From the NCBI GenBank assembly GCA_038373885.1, contig JAWZYV010017493.1:1178001-1242000 (forward strand): a DNA stretch of 64,000 bases, in the 5' to 3' direction. The notes under the pieces were generated by a model, which did no database searches, was not told the origin of the DNA, and worked only from the letters and a program-made list of their open reading frames with translations. A program made the position numbers and the translations under genes. This stretch comes from Cheiracanthium punctorium (lineage: Eukaryota; Arthropoda; Arachnida; Araneae; Cheiracanthiidae). Positions 32,894 to 44,250 of the stretch are shown piece by piece. Position 1 is the stretch's first letter. Every line of letters begins with the position of its first letter.

Positions 32894-35800
32894 AATATTT
32901 GAAAAATAAATAACTATACATATAAAAACATAGAGGTAAAACAAAATTACTTTTAGTAATGAAATTTACTTTCAATGGTGAAAATCTAATAATTTTCTGC
33001 ATCTCTTGCAGTAAAAATGCGATTGTCTCCAAATCACATCAGCAACTAGAACATATATTTTTAGAATAGGTGTGAGATTAAAAAAGTACAAAGTAATTAA
33101 AATAAATAAATAAATAAAAAGGAATTCAAAATAAAAATAAATGCAAACTTTGAGGGTATGGTGAGGTAAAATGGGTAGGTATTTCCTTTTGGTGTAAAAT
33201 ATAAATAAATTGATTTTAAGTTACATTTCTATTTTAGCCTACATTTCAACACATTAGTGGCAAGATTTATATTCATTAAAAAGTTTATTAACTTCATTAG
33301 GAAACAAATATTAGCTTTTATCTGCTTTTTAAATTTATGTTCTTCCTTGTGTCCTCGAAAAAGAAATTATTACATTTCCGACAATTTGAGTAGTTCTATT
33401 ATTAGTTTCAGTGTAGAAAAGGTCTTAAGCAGATTATTATCTGAAAACAGTAAGGATTTTTAAAAATATTTTTCTTTCTATTTATGTTTTAGTATGGTGG
33501 AATCAAATGGGAGTACAGTTAGTCTTAGTTAATGCTATGTTTTAAAAATGATCTTAACAAACTTTCTAATTAGTATAAATGTGGCCGCGTAATGTCTGAA
33601 AATACAGGCTAAAAAAAGGCTTAAAAAGAAACTATTTATATGCTTTTGATCGAAAGTAAATGACTACTCATTTTACCTTACCTTACTCCCTTACACTACA
33701 ATAAAGTGCCGGAGTAGAACGTTTATCAAAATCCTATGTCTAACAACCTTGGCTTTAAAATTTTCAAACTTTAATTATTTGCAAGTTATGATAGAAAATA
33801 AATAAAATTTGATAAAGTGTGTCCCTTTTTCTTTCTTTCTTTCTTAAAAAATATTTTCCGTATTTACCCCACAATTATCGAAAAAACAGCTTTGAATAAA
33901 GTTTAATATTTTTGCATTTAAAATTAATATAACTCTGTGATTTTTTCCCACGTGTGAGGGATTGAACGAATTGCATTTTAACACAAAAAAGTTCAATGTT
34001 CAACATTATAGGAAATAGCCCAAAAATACAAAAATGCCTGTTTTATACCCATTTTTCTTCACCATACCCTAATGAATTTGATAGAAAAAAATAATGGTAA
34101 CTAGCCCAATGTATATATAGAATACTCTTAAATGTATGTATACATTAATCTAAGACGCAGTATTCCAAACCTTATATTTCAGTACTTCCTTTATTGGTCA
34201 TTTCCCATTTATCCAGTAATTATATTGAGTGTATTTTCAATTTTTGTTACTACATTAGAGCAAAAATTGAGTTCTGCAATTTTAATACGTTTGACTAAGT
34301 CTGTTTATCTGTAAAAATTTGTTTATAAACAAGGAGAGGAAAAGATAAAAAAAATTACGGTCTCCATAAAATAATATCCATTCCTTTTGATGGATGTATC
34401 TGGATTCTAAGTATGAGTTTAATCCATCAATATTTTAATACCGATGTACGATTTTGCAATACATTGGGCCGTATTAAATGCAGGTTATCTCGCATGGTTA
34501 TAAAACTGCATTAAGGGAGAAAATAGGCATAAGATTACGTGAACTACTTTGTATGTATTGTACGTCTAGAAATTTTACGTGGCAAACATGCAACAGCCAC
34601 TGTAAACAAATGTGAAAGCTGCTTTCAATAATTTATAAATCAATCATCTTCAGCTTACTGTTTTCAAAGCATGTATTTCCCAAGCGAATAGTCAGTAGTC
34701 ACTCTATCAAAATTCAGAAACCAGAACGGAATGCAGTACGCGATTATTACATACGTTCTACATACATTTTGCAATAGTCTGGTTTCCAACAAACACATGC
34801 TTGTAATGCCAAAGGGCACTCAAAACACTTCAACAATAACAACAGAAAAGAAAGGAAAATTCTAAAACCAAATTGAGAAAGTTCAACTGTCAAAATACAT
34901 GCTTTTACAGTCAGCTTATGAAAATAAATAAGTCCGAAAAAAGTTTTCTTGATTTTTTATTATTTTTTTTCCCGTGGAAATAAATGAGCATAGAGGACGG
35001 ATAAATAAAATCGAATATATATTCCTATTTCTTTTTTTTTCTTTCAAATTCTTGAGAACAGTGAATGTGTAAATTAGATGATGTAACACGTGTCACTGGA
35101 AGCAGGCACACGCCTTTTTACTTAACACGTATTGTGATCTGTTGCCATTTAGTATGATGGAAAGAACCACGTGGGGATACAATAGTTATCCCGAAATCTC
35201 GTGCATTTTTATCATGAACTCAGACTTCCAAAATGTAAAATAAAAAAAGCTTTAAAATTATAATCATGTTTTTTTTTTAAACCAACGTGATGCTTATTAA
35301 CTTAAAAAATACTTATTTTTTAAAGTTGAAAATTTACTATCATCCAATTACGTGATCTAGCTTCTAAAGTGAATAATTTCCCCAAGTCTGGCATATTTTG
35401 AGGTACTTTCTTTTCATGAAATATAAGAAATTTATCAATTCTGGCAAATTTTGCTTTCGAAGTAAACAATCTCACGAGATATCATCGTACATAATTTGGG
35501 CTATTTGCTACAATATCAGCGGTGAATAACCTAGGCAGTGCATACAGACTGTTACCATTGCAGACCATTACAGATTGTTACCATTATAGACTGACTGTAC
35601 TTCAGCTGCAGTTTAGAAACAAATATTACATGTTGGTGCCGGGTCACCAGTCTGTTAGCACTGGTTGGAGCCATAATGTAGCATGCGGATAGTATTAAAT
35701 TATTTTTGTGCAGATCATATCACTTTAATATTTTAATATTTAAAAGTTGAAATGAAACTATGAGGAAAACTTTACAGAAACATTGGCCATTCTTATTTCA

Positions 35801-35950
35801 TATCTATAACAACAACTCGTTTTTAACTAAAATACATACCTACAGGATCATACCTAAAGGAACATCAATTAATTTTTTGTGTTTGCACTCTGCGACAACT
35901 ACATTTTAGAAATAAATACAATATCAAATGTAGGCACAACAAGAACCTCT
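32894..35950. other. No recognised gene
   Basis: About 3 kb of AT-rich DNA. A small local duplication (CAGA(C/T)(C/T)(A/G)TTACAG... at 35545-35590) is the only structure noted. A TTTC microsatellite lies at 33826-33845. Confidence 0.45.
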
Positions 35951-36289
35951 TTAACACCATAGCAACAGTCCTTTTATATGATGAGAAGGATTTATTGCCG
36001 GACAAAACCGGAATAACTTTACAGAACTAACATGTTTATGGATACGAAAACAATCTCCATTTATTTCTGGACAAGTTTTATCAGAATTTTGATCCTGTAG
36101 GTATGTATTTAATTCTATACTTTCTATATGCGTTATAATTAAATGTGAATAGCTGATACTTGAAACATTATCAGCTAATGTGGAACATATAGCAGGACAT
36201 TCTGTCCGAAGCATGTTCAGCGATATCTGGTAGTATCCACTGGAAGGCTCAATTCGAGGAAAAGGACATATTTTGCCTACCCACTTTAT
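35951..36289 (-). CDS. Orphan open frame, Cys-containing
   Basis: An uninterrupted 113-codon frame (Met only at codon 26, position 36214). It begins KICPFPRIEPSSGYY and includes MLRTECPAICSTLADN, ISYSHLIITHIESIELN and DKTCPEINGDCF, then FCPAINPSHHIK. The order C-x3-C, then a hydrophobic SxSYS-like stretch, then xELN recalls PAN/apple-type domains, but the cysteines expected in the middle are absent. It could therefore be a decayed exon or a chance frame. A minimal AG acceptor lies just upstream (GTGGGTAG), with no clear pyrimidine tract. Its composition is more coding-like than other frames of this size here. No function assigned. Confidence 0.22.
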   Translation of the reverse strand: MKWVGKICPFPRIEPSSGYYQISLNMLRTECPAICSTLADNVSSISYSHLIITHIESIELNTYLQDQNSDKTCPEINGDCFRIHKHVSSVKLFRFCPAINPSHHIKGLLLWC

Positions 36290-36369
36290 TTAAGGTTCAC
36301 CTAGGAAGCACACAGAACCCCTTCAATGCTATAAGTTAAAAGGTGCTTCCCAAACCATATATCGATAGA

Positions 36370-36545
36370 TATGCTCGCCACTAAACCTAAATAGTGGTAA
36401 CATATGTCACATATATCTGTTCGATTATATCAGAACAAGTAAAATTGAACTTCATCAGTGAAAATTACTTCTTTAGCTTTCGTATGACAGAAATACGTGC
36501 GATCGTTTAACCGGCAATATTCCAATTTACTGATGCTTATTCACT
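36370..36545 (-). pseudogene. Tc1/mariner-type transposase relic
   Basis: The minus strand reads RTYFCHTKAKEVIFTDEVQF and YLF, then a stop, then NRTDICDI. VIFTDE is the usual context of the first catalytic Asp in Tc1/mariner transposases, and NRTxxCDIxxH can follow it. Related nucleotide sequence lies at 49190-49400. Short and stop-containing, so a relic if real. Confidence 0.3.
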
Positions 36546-37342
36546 GACTTTTCTGTTTGGATATGAAATTATTTTACCTCATATAATTTTAATTATAAAA
36601 CAAATATTCATGTACACATAATGTGAAAAGTATATGGCTAAAGTATTGTAAACAGTGGACATCTATTTTAAATGACAACTGCGAAGTTAGAAATGCGCAG
36701 TGCATTCTCAAACATTTTTGCGTGTTTTGAGGACTTCGAAACCTTATTAATTAATTACCAATCAATGAAGATTACAAAATATTCAAAATATCAATTTTGA
36801 AGTGGCTCTAATTTTATCTCCAATACATTTTCGATGCAGACACATAGGCGTAGAGTTATATGGGCCCGTGGGGCTCGAGCCCCCCCCAATAAATTGTGAA
36901 TAGGGGCTGAGCCCACCCAATAATTTATCACTAAATACAGAAAACTAGTTTATACTAACATAAAAAAAAGTATTCACGCTATTTACAAATATTTTAAAAA
37001 AACCTTTACTTGTACTTTTAAAAATTTTCTTCTTTTGATTTCAATCATGATTTAGTATTCATTGTCACGCCCTGTAACACAAAATGTTACTATAAGCTGC
37101 CCTCGCCAGGCTCTGGTTCATTAAAATCAGATTATGCAATGTAAAGTATGAAATGAAGAAAGTTCAGATGTGTCTAAAATGCACTATCTCATCGAAAATG
37201 TTTTTTTTTCTTCCTTTGGATTTTTTACTTTGCTTTTATTTTTAACTTATAACATGGTAGGAAGATACTAACATGGATACTTACCTTACATTGGTGTAGA
37301 ATTCTATGGACCCATAGAGATCGAGCGCCTCCAATAATTTAC
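36546..37342. repeat. Duplicated short segments, no gene
   Basis: GGCGTAGAGTTATATGGGCC (about 36846) and a diverged copy GGTGTAGAATTCTATGGACC (about 37294) each run about 50 bp to CCAATAAATT/CCAATAATTT. A related segment lies inverted near 38243-38295. The rest is AT-rich without a gene. Confidence 0.5.
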
Positions 37343-38140
37343 ACTTATATATAGTAAGTCATAGCTGCCAACTACTACGGAATATAAAGCCGTTATCAGA
37401 CGACGCATTTTCGCCCTTCAAAATGCTCGTACAACTCTTTCGGCTTTCATTTTTCTTGTCAAAAGCAAGGTATAGGGTTGTATTGCAAGGCAAGAAAACG
37501 ATCTGGTGGATTGGCACGGGGTTGCCGATTTGGCGACGTTATCGCTCGTTTTGTGACAAAACAGTTATTACGTCATCGCTGTTTTTGTCACAAAAATCAC
37601 TCGTCCTGTCGCGCCCCGTGCATTCGAACATTGACATTGACGGTGGAATTCGAAGGTTCATTTTTAAGTAAATACAGTAAAAAAGTTTATAATGGTTTTT
37701 GATTTGCACTTCGGAAATAAGATCGGCTTCTATTTCCGCCGTCCACATTGCAGGCATGGAGGTCGCCATCTTGAATGAAGGTGTGGACAGTGTCTAGAGC
37801 TCTGATTGGCTGATTTCGCCATTCATACCAAACATTTTTCAACATTGTTCGAAACAGTCCGGTGTCAAGGGAAATACTATCACACAACGGTTTTCGCCTG
37901 AATGAAGGGCAAAACTGCAGTACAAAAGTGTTGTACGTGCATTTTGCAGTGCGAAGAGCTCTCGTGTGATAGCACCTTTACCACTTTTTGTAAACAGTAT
38001 GTTTAATTATTTTTTTCAAAATAGTAACCAGCTCGCGCGCGCATCACAAAAATTTTTCTATATTTTAAGCCGAAAAATCATGTAGAAAAAGTGGTTAATT
38101 ATATTCCGTAGTAATTGGCAACTATGAGTAAGTTATATGT
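37343..38140. mobile_element. Foldback element with imperfect inverted termini
   Basis: Outer ends: CATAGCTGCCAACTACTACG (about 37360-37379) against the complement of a similar segment at about 38105-38126. Inner inverted blocks: CTTCAAAATGCTCGTACAAC (37417-37436) against GTTGTACGTGCATTTTGCAG at about 37931. The right arm is interrupted by a 117-bp segment (37979-38095) with its own inverted ends (ACCACTTTTTGTA against the complement of GTAGAAAAAGTGGT). The GC-richer interior carries overlapping frames of 60-80 codons but no domain. Confidence 0.55.
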
Positions 38141-38154
38141 ACGTGAATCAGTGG

Positions 38155-38295
38155 CGTAGCCAGAAATTTTTCATGGGGTGGGGGGGGGTTACGACTTTTA
38201 ACTCATATGCATATACCCCATTGACGTGAATATATGTGGTTGTGGGGCCCGGCCCCCCCAATAATTTTGAAAACTTTACGCTTATGTGCAGACAC
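38155..38295. mobile_element. hAT-like MITE end, CAGTGGCGTAGCCAG type
   Basis: CAGTGGCGTAGCCAGAAATT at 38150-38169, the same terminus type as the MITE at 23527-23691, followed by the G-rich run typical of these elements. The other end (GTTTTCAAAATTATTGGGGG in complement, then CTTACGCTTATGTG) matches the related segments at 36846, but no target duplication was seen. Confidence 0.45.
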
Positions 38296-38425
38296 CATTT
38301 TGGCAGCCATAGATTTATTTCAAAAGTCTTTATAAATCTATTAGGAGTTACATGATTCTGTGACACTGATAAAAACATTAAATATTTTTTTCTGTGTGCT
38401 CATTAATCTATTACATTTATGCTTT

Positions 38426-38785
38426 ATTAGCTGCGTACCCGTTCTTCGCACGGTAATAAATGAATATATTTAACTCACGTAATTCGAATTTATCCCAGTC
38501 ACGTGAAAGCTGAAAAAATTGCAAAATTATTTGACTTGCGACGTCATAAATACAAAACCGATATCGAACAATATTGGCTAATTCAAAACTACTCATATCT
38601 TCGGTTATCTGACTACGTGGGGATGGGGATACCCTTGTTAGGGGAACTTTTTAAGCACTTCGTACGCGTATTCACATTACATCTTGAGAAAAACGTCGAA
38701 AACTCCGTTCGATCGACAGTCTTGGTGTAAGCCAGAACTCAGGACCTTCTTACTTTAGTCACATACCAAACGTGCTATGATTGCA
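38426..38785 (-). mobile_element. tRNA-derived SINE with LINE-like tail
   Basis: On the minus strand the head (near 38785 to 38725) reads AGCACGTTTGGTATGTGACT...AGAAGGTCCTGAGTTCTGGC, recognisably a degraded tRNA-like promoter with a B-box region. The body runs about 300 bp. The 3' end is the complement of TTAGCTGCGTACCCGTTCTT and CGCACGGTA, shared with the tail at 19732. Known: SINEs often borrow the 3' end of their LINE partner. An internal 75-codon + frame (38503-38730) has no domain. Confidence 0.5.
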
Positions 38786-39110
38786 ACATGATGACACAAA
38801 AGCTACTATGTCATTCGCTATTGTGTCATTTCGTGTATAAGTGCCATTCGCGATCAAAAAAGAAAGAACTTCACGGTTTGCAGAATGCAGCCATAACTCT
38901 TCACTTTCAAAATGCCTTATTTCTACATCATATAATACTGCTTTTAGGTTTAAGTTATAGATTAATATTACAGAAATGACATTACATGATGTGGACAACT
39001 GTTTTATTTTACCGTGCAATTCGTAAAGAGTGAACAATGTATTATCGGTATCATGCTGCAGGCGATATTACTGAAATTTTACCTAACAAAAATGACTTAC
39101 AATATTGTTG
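38786..39110. other. No recognised feature
   Basis: Short open frames on both strands without domains. Confidence 0.4.
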
Positions 39111-39620
39111 ACTAGCTGTTATCCGCGACTTCGTCCGCTTTGGCTTTAGAATTATGTCGAGAGAAAAATGAAGCATGTGTGATTAACAAATATGTTTGTG
39201 CTATAGACAAAAGAGAATGCATTTAAATATTATTTATTTTTTACTTATTTTGAATGAGTTATAATACATGGTATGTAAAGTTACTAAATTAAGATTTTTA
39301 TTTTTTATTTTTACGCATTTGGCGAATGGAGACAGTTACGACAATATTTGTGGATTATTTTGAGTGTTCTAGTAAAAGAAATATTTATGCTATATACATG
39401 AAATTTAGCCTATGTTAGTCAGGAATAGTACAGCTTTCTATTAGTGAAAAAGTTTTACAATTGATTCTTTAGATACAGAGATATACATAGAGCTAATACA
39501 TTAGAATTATTTTGAGTGTTCCTAAAAAAGAGCTATTTGTGATATATGAATGAATTTTAGCCTATAAAACTCGAATAGTGTAGCTTTCTATCAGCGAAAA
39601 AGTTTAATTAATGAAGTTTA
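39111..39620 (-). repeat. LINE-type 3' tail with two ~150-bp units
   Basis: Starts with ACTAGCTGTTATCCGCGACT and TCGTCCGC, a common complement-strand LINE (RTE-like) 3' end. Further right come two head-to-tail units (about 39356 and 39508) containing TATTTTGAGTGTTC, AGCTTTCTAT(T/C)AG(T/C)GAAAAAG and ATACAGAGATATACATAG. The same units occur at 30393-30700. Confidence 0.5.
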
Positions 39621-40769
39621 ATAGGTTAATATTAGTAGGATTTTAAAATTTATGAACTTTAAGAACCATAATTAGACTTAATTCTTGCTTATCCTTTTTA
39701 ATTTGGCTTAAAACTGGCATAATTTCCTTGGTATTTCATGTTAAATGCACGAAATTAGGATATTTATCTCATTTCGAAAAAGCGCTTCATCCGAAATTTT
39801 AAACTCTTGTTATTCAAGTGATATTATATGTGATTTGAAAATTTATAAAATTTAAGAAACACATTTGGACTTAATTCTTTCTTGTGCTCTTTAATTTGGC
39901 GTAAACTTGATGTAATTTCTATGCCATTTCATGTTTTTTAAAAGCACGCGATTCTGCTTTGTAGCAGCATTTCTGCTTTATTTCAAAAGCATAAATGATT
40001 TCATGTAGGCGAAACTCGTCAAGCATGACCACTTAAAAAAGGTTTTTAATTAATAATTTAAAAAGTAATTAAATTTTTAAAATTATGATACGCAGGTACA
40101 CATTATCGAACTCAATGGCTCATATGTTAAAGATTTCAGCGTGTTGTATATTTGTGAGATCGCACACATACAGATTTACAAACATTAACTTTTAATATTA
40201 TAGATTAAAATTAATAGAGATCTAATCCTCTTCATTAGTTTAATTTATGATAAAGGCTATCATTAAGCGTCTCGACTTTAAATAATTGTAACGAAATAAG
40301 AAAATAATATATGTTGTTGGCACACATACAGTCAATCGTAAAACAGATATCAGTCAAAATTCTAAACCTTTGAACAATACGCTTAAAAAGCGATTATGCT
40401 TAAATTGCTTCAAAATTATAAATAATAATAATAATAATAGTAATAGTAGTATTTTCAAGAAGGGTGTTTTATCGTTTGCATTTTTTTAATCGATACAAAA
40501 TTCATTTGGTTTTAATAGTCTATTATAAAATTAAATATTAGAATTTTCTTATATTTTCTTTAAAATAATCTTTTCTAAATATTTGAGATTACATTAAAAA
40601 TGTGAAACCTTGCAATCTGAAGAAACCTGTATAATCTGAAAAAGAAATTATAGTAATTTCTATTTAAAGTTGTATTTATAATAAAACATCCAAAAAGAGC
40701 AATTTCAGAGGATTTTAATTGTCTGTAGATATTTATAACTCTGTCAGAAAAATATATATTATACACTTA
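39621..40769. other. No recognised gene
   Basis: AT-rich, with an (AAT)n microsatellite at 40421-40440. Confidence 0.5.
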
Positions 40770-40771
40770 TA

Positions 40772-41345
40772 CAGGGTGTCCAGCCTTAATGTGACCCAAT
40801 AGCTAATTCCCGAACCGTTCGGTTTAGATATGCACTTCCAATTTGAAAAATGTTTTTAAAAAGGTAAAGAATGTTTTTACGTGCTTTTCGAACCAAAAAA
40901 CCCATTTAGAAAAAAATTACAAAAATTAAATTTTTATACGGTCCCCAGGTCCTATCACTTATATTTAGGAAAAGATGCAGTACACAAAAACAAAGTAAAC
41001 ACAAAAAGTTTCATTTTATTACGATAAAAACTGACCAAGTTATGGAACTTTGAAAATCATACATTTCATCCATTTTCTCGGCCAAATTCAAGAAGCTAGT
41101 AAGGGACCGTCTCCAAAGTGAAATTAATTGGAACTCTGCCAGGAAACTTTCGCTCCTGCACGTCACTCTTATGTAAATCGCTTTTTAAATTTAAAAGTAC
41201 ATACATTACGTTAATATTACAATAATTGAGTACTTAAGAAATAAAATTTATTCTGTTTACGTGTAAAACATAGATAAATAAAATATTTTGGACGAAGAAA
41301 ACTTTTCAAAAGCAGTTCCAAAAAAATAGACTTATTTGCCTGCGG
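40772..41345 (+). repeat. Left terminal inverted repeat of the mariner-like element
   Basis: 574 bp. Landmarks CAGGGTGTCCAGCCTTAATG, AACCGTTCGGTTTAGATATG, GGTCCCCAGGTCCTATCAC and GCAGTTCCAAAAAAATAG, all mirrored in the right repeat. Between it and the stop codon (41346-41650) a 30-bp unit with TAATATTAAAACATAAACA is tandemly duplicated. Confidence 0.95.
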
Positions 41346-41650
41346 CTTCAGACTGACTAATATTAAAACATAAACATTAATCATCATTAATATTAAAACA
41401 TAAACATCATAGATTGACAATTTGTATTGCTGTATGGCAAACAATAAAAGTTAAATTGAGGAAATACAACTTGTACCGAAAAGTTTAAAACAGCTTGTTT
41501 TAACAAATAGCAGCAAAGGAATACAGGATTTGTCGTTCAAATTATAGCATAATGTGGAATGATGCGCCAATCATGAATCAGGGGCTTTATTATACCAGAA
41601 TGACCAAATTAACTTAAATAATGTTCAAAATGACTGCCTTCCGCAGAAAT

Positions 41651-42676
41651 TCAGTACCGAACCCGCGTCAGAAACTCCGCCTGTAGCTTCTGCGACATAG
41701 TTGGTGTCACAGACCTGCATGCCATGCTGATTCGATTGAGTAAATCGGATTTACTCGTGGATTCACGTTCGTACACGTTGCTTTTCAGGAAGCCCCAGAG
41801 AATGAAATCCAGAGGACTTAGGTCGGGTGATCGCGGGGGCCACTCCTGTTGACCTTCGTAGCCGATTATTCGAGTGTCAAATGTCTGCGCCAAAAATGTA
41901 CATGGTTGCGCAGATTTGTGTGCGGGTGCACCATCATGCTGGTACCACATGCGTGACAAATCCCGTAAGGAAACTTCATCTTCTAAAAAATCGGCTAACG
42001 GTCCAGATAAAATTTCCGTGTATGATTCTGATGTTAAAGGTCCATCGAAAAAAATTGGGCCAATTAAGGTGCTCTTCCATATTCCGCACCACACATTCAC
42101 CGACCAACGCACTTGGTGGCGATTCGGTCGTATTAGATGTGGATTTTCGAGGGACCAATAATGCGTATTCTGTGTATTAATAGCGCCTTGCCTCGAGAAC
42201 TGGCATTCATGAGACCACAAAACTTCATTCAAAAAATCTGGATTTTCATCCAGTGTGTTTAACACGAAATTGCAAAAATCAAAACGACTCTTCTGGTCTC
42301 CAGCCATTAGTTCCTGCGCCAGGACTGGACGATAAGGATATGCACCGTACGTATGTAATATGTTCCACACCGTCGATTTTGAGTAGGAACAAGCCTTGCT
42401 AATATCCTGGACACTACTTTCAGGATGAGCCAGGGCATATCCTAGAACATCCTCAGCGGGTATCCGCAAGCTTGAAGGTATGGCACGAGAAAAGGGAATA
42501 CGTCTATGACAACTCCCAGTTCTATACAAGCGTTGAACAGCACGGGCAATTGTACAATAAGAGGGATGCCTTCGGCTGGGAAATTTAATGGCATAAAGTC
42601 TTGCCGCCTCTCTCTTATTTCGATTACACTGCCCATACAACAGTACCATTTCGCAGTATTCTTCATTTGTATACAT
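41651..42676 (-). CDS. Mariner-like transposase (DUF4817 type), full-length ORF
   Basis: Family role: cuts and pastes its element at TA dinucleotides in the nucleus. The ORF is 341 codons, the usual length for this group, with no stop or frameshift. It starts MYTNEEYCEMVLLYGQCNRN, the HTH-type N-terminus called DUF4817 (residues about 1-60). A second helical DNA-binding region follows (about 70-115), then the DDE/D catalytic domain. Motifs: EVLWSHECQF (150-160), WSVNVWCGIW (191-200), QHDGAPAH (246-253) and WPPRSPDLSPLDFILWG (279-295). Asp248 and Asp290 are separated by 41 residues, giving DD41D as in rosa-like elements. The first catalytic residue is normally Asp (W-S/T-D-E); here residue 156 is His (CAT), a single-base change from GAT. 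Strand transfer should therefore fail even though the protein could still bind DNA. The start was chosen for family agreement and because no upstream in-frame Met fits. Confidence 0.93.
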   Translation of the reverse strand: MYTNEEYCEMVLLYGQCNRNKREAARLYAIKFPSRRHPSYCTIARAVQRLYRTGSCHRRIPFSRAIPSSLRIPAEDVLGYALAHPESSVQDISKACSYSKSTVWNILHTYGAYPYRPVLAQELMAGDQKSRFDFCNFVLNTLDENPDFLNEVLWSHECQFSRQGAINTQNTHYWSLENPHLIRPNRHQVRWSVNVWCGIWKSTLIGPIFFDGPLTSESYTEILSGPLADFLEDEVSLRDLSRMWYQHDGAPAHKSAQPCTFLAQTFDTRIIGYEGQQEWPPRSPDLSPLDFILWGFLKSNVYERESTSKSDLLNRISMACRSVTPTMSQKLQAEFLTRVRY

Positions 42677-42773
42677 CTCGTTCTCACGTACTAGAATTCG
42701 TAATATTAGAATACGACTGTATGCAATTGCAAGCGACTACACAACAGACTTTTAACGTTCGCCATGATCAGTA

Positions 42774-43348
42774 CCGCAGGCAAATAAGTCTATTTTTTTA
42801 GAACTGCTTTTGAAAAGTTTTCTTCATCCAAAATATTTTATTTTATCTATGTTTTACACGTACACAGAATAAATTTTATTTCTTAAGTACTCAATTATTG
42901 TAATATTAACGTAATGTATGTACTTTTAAATTTAAAAACGATTTACATAAGAGTGACGTGCAAGAGCGAAAGTTTCCTGGCAGAGTTCCAATTAATTTCA
43001 CTTTGGAGACGGTCCCTTACTAGCTTCTTGAATTTGGCCGAGAAAATGGATGAAATGTATGATTTTCAAAGTTCCATAACTTGGTCTGTTTTTATCGTAA
43101 TAAAATGAAACTTTTTGTGTTTACTTTGTTTTTGTGTACTGCATTTTTTCCTAAATATAAGTGATAGGACCTGGGGACCGTATAAAAATTTAATTTTTGT
43201 AATTTTTTTTCTAAATGAGTTTTTTGGTTCGAAAATCACGTAAAAACATTCTTTACCTTTTTTAAAACATTTTTAAAATTGGAAGTGCATATCTAAACCG
43301 AACGGTTCGGGAATTAGCTATTGGGTCACATTAAGGCTGGGCACCCTG
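42774..43348 (-). repeat. Right terminal inverted repeat of the mariner-like element
   Basis: 575 bp, reverse complement of 40772-41345. It contains a 64-codon frame (42914-43108) that exists only as part of the repeat. Confidence 0.95.
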
Positions 43349-43350
43349 TA

Positions 43351-43729
43351 TATATAAAGAATAATTAAAATTTATAAAAGTCTTTTTTTCAAAACTTTGG
43401 TATTTTCACATGATGCATTCTATCTGAAAGATTTAAATAAACACCATATTTCGCTAGTAATTCAGAAAGTCTAAAAGAGGTGAGCCAACCATTCATGTAA
43501 TAGGTTATTCATGCAATATTCTGACCGAAAATGTGAGATCGTACTGTTGCATAAGTTGTTTATCGCACAAACGTGCAAGCATAACAAAGAGCGCCTGCAT
43601 ACAAAGGCATAGTAGCATTTTGAAAACGCTTCAGACCTGATATAAATAAGTTTCAATTTAAGCTTAGGTGAAAAATAAAAATTACGCCAAAAGTATCTAT
43701 TAAAAAAACGCTTTTCAATACAATCTTTG
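43351..43729. other. No recognised feature
   Basis: AT-rich flank of the mariner-like element. Confidence 0.5.
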
Positions 43730-44250
43730 TTCGGCGTATAAATGGTGAATACACCTGTTTGTCGTAAAGAGACGCTGTGCCCATCATTGCTTCCTGCCTT
43801 GTATTTTTGAATACCTGGCTGTGGCCCAGCATTGCTCTCTCACAAAACTGGAACGAGAGAAAACGAAAAAAAAAAGCCAACAGCTTTAAGTAAAAGAGAC
43901 AAATATAGAATCTTTCATTAAGAGTGATAGTTTTTAAAGTTTGAATTCAAAAGAACTTTTAAAGTAAATTTTGTTTTGCTTTATTTTGGAGTTTAGACAC
44001 TTGAGTTATGTTCTATGATTGTGTTGTGTTAGGACACGCAAGAGCTATCTGCCCAGAAGAGTGTGCCTTGGACGGAGGAAATTTTTAAGGAAACGCGTAT
44101 TCAGGTTACAGTTGAAGAAAATCGCGCGAAAGTCCAGACCGTTAGATAGACAGCCGCGAGGTAGTTTACAACTCTGCACTTTCACACTTCAGCCATTTAC
44201 CATGTTCAGTGTCTTATTTACTCGGGAATGGTGGGGCTATAGTTAGGTTC
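43730..44250 (+). repeat. Dispersed repeat pair of unknown class
   Basis: Two blocks. 43730-43870 (CGCTGTGCCCATCATTGCTT...CTGGCTGTGGCCCAGCATTG) resembles 55440-55600 and, in part, 11190-11270. 44015-44250 (TGTGTTGTGTTAGGACACGC...GAGCTATCTGCCCA...CATGTTCAGTGTCTTATTTA) resembles 54960-55215. The order of the two blocks is reversed at the second locus, so they are separate repeat families. No ORF. Confidence 0.55.

Larger units (their letters stand above)
40772..43348 (-). mobile_element. DD41D mariner-like element with ~575-bp TIRs
   Basis: A complete element, 2577 bp, bounded by TA (40770-40771 and 43349-43350). Ends CAGGGTG(T/C)CCAGCC and the complement. The inverted repeats run from 40772 to about 41345 and from about 42774 to 43348, differing by roughly a dozen to fifteen bases by eye. 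They are far longer than the 20-30 bp usual for mariners. The transposase gene lies between them on the minus strand with about 100 bp of 5' leader. High TIR identity means a recent insertion. Confidence 0.92.

Noticed and set aside
41827..42694. Several 60-117-codon frames on both strands inside the mariner transposase
   Set aside because: Out-of-frame shadows of the 341-codon transposase, with no domains.
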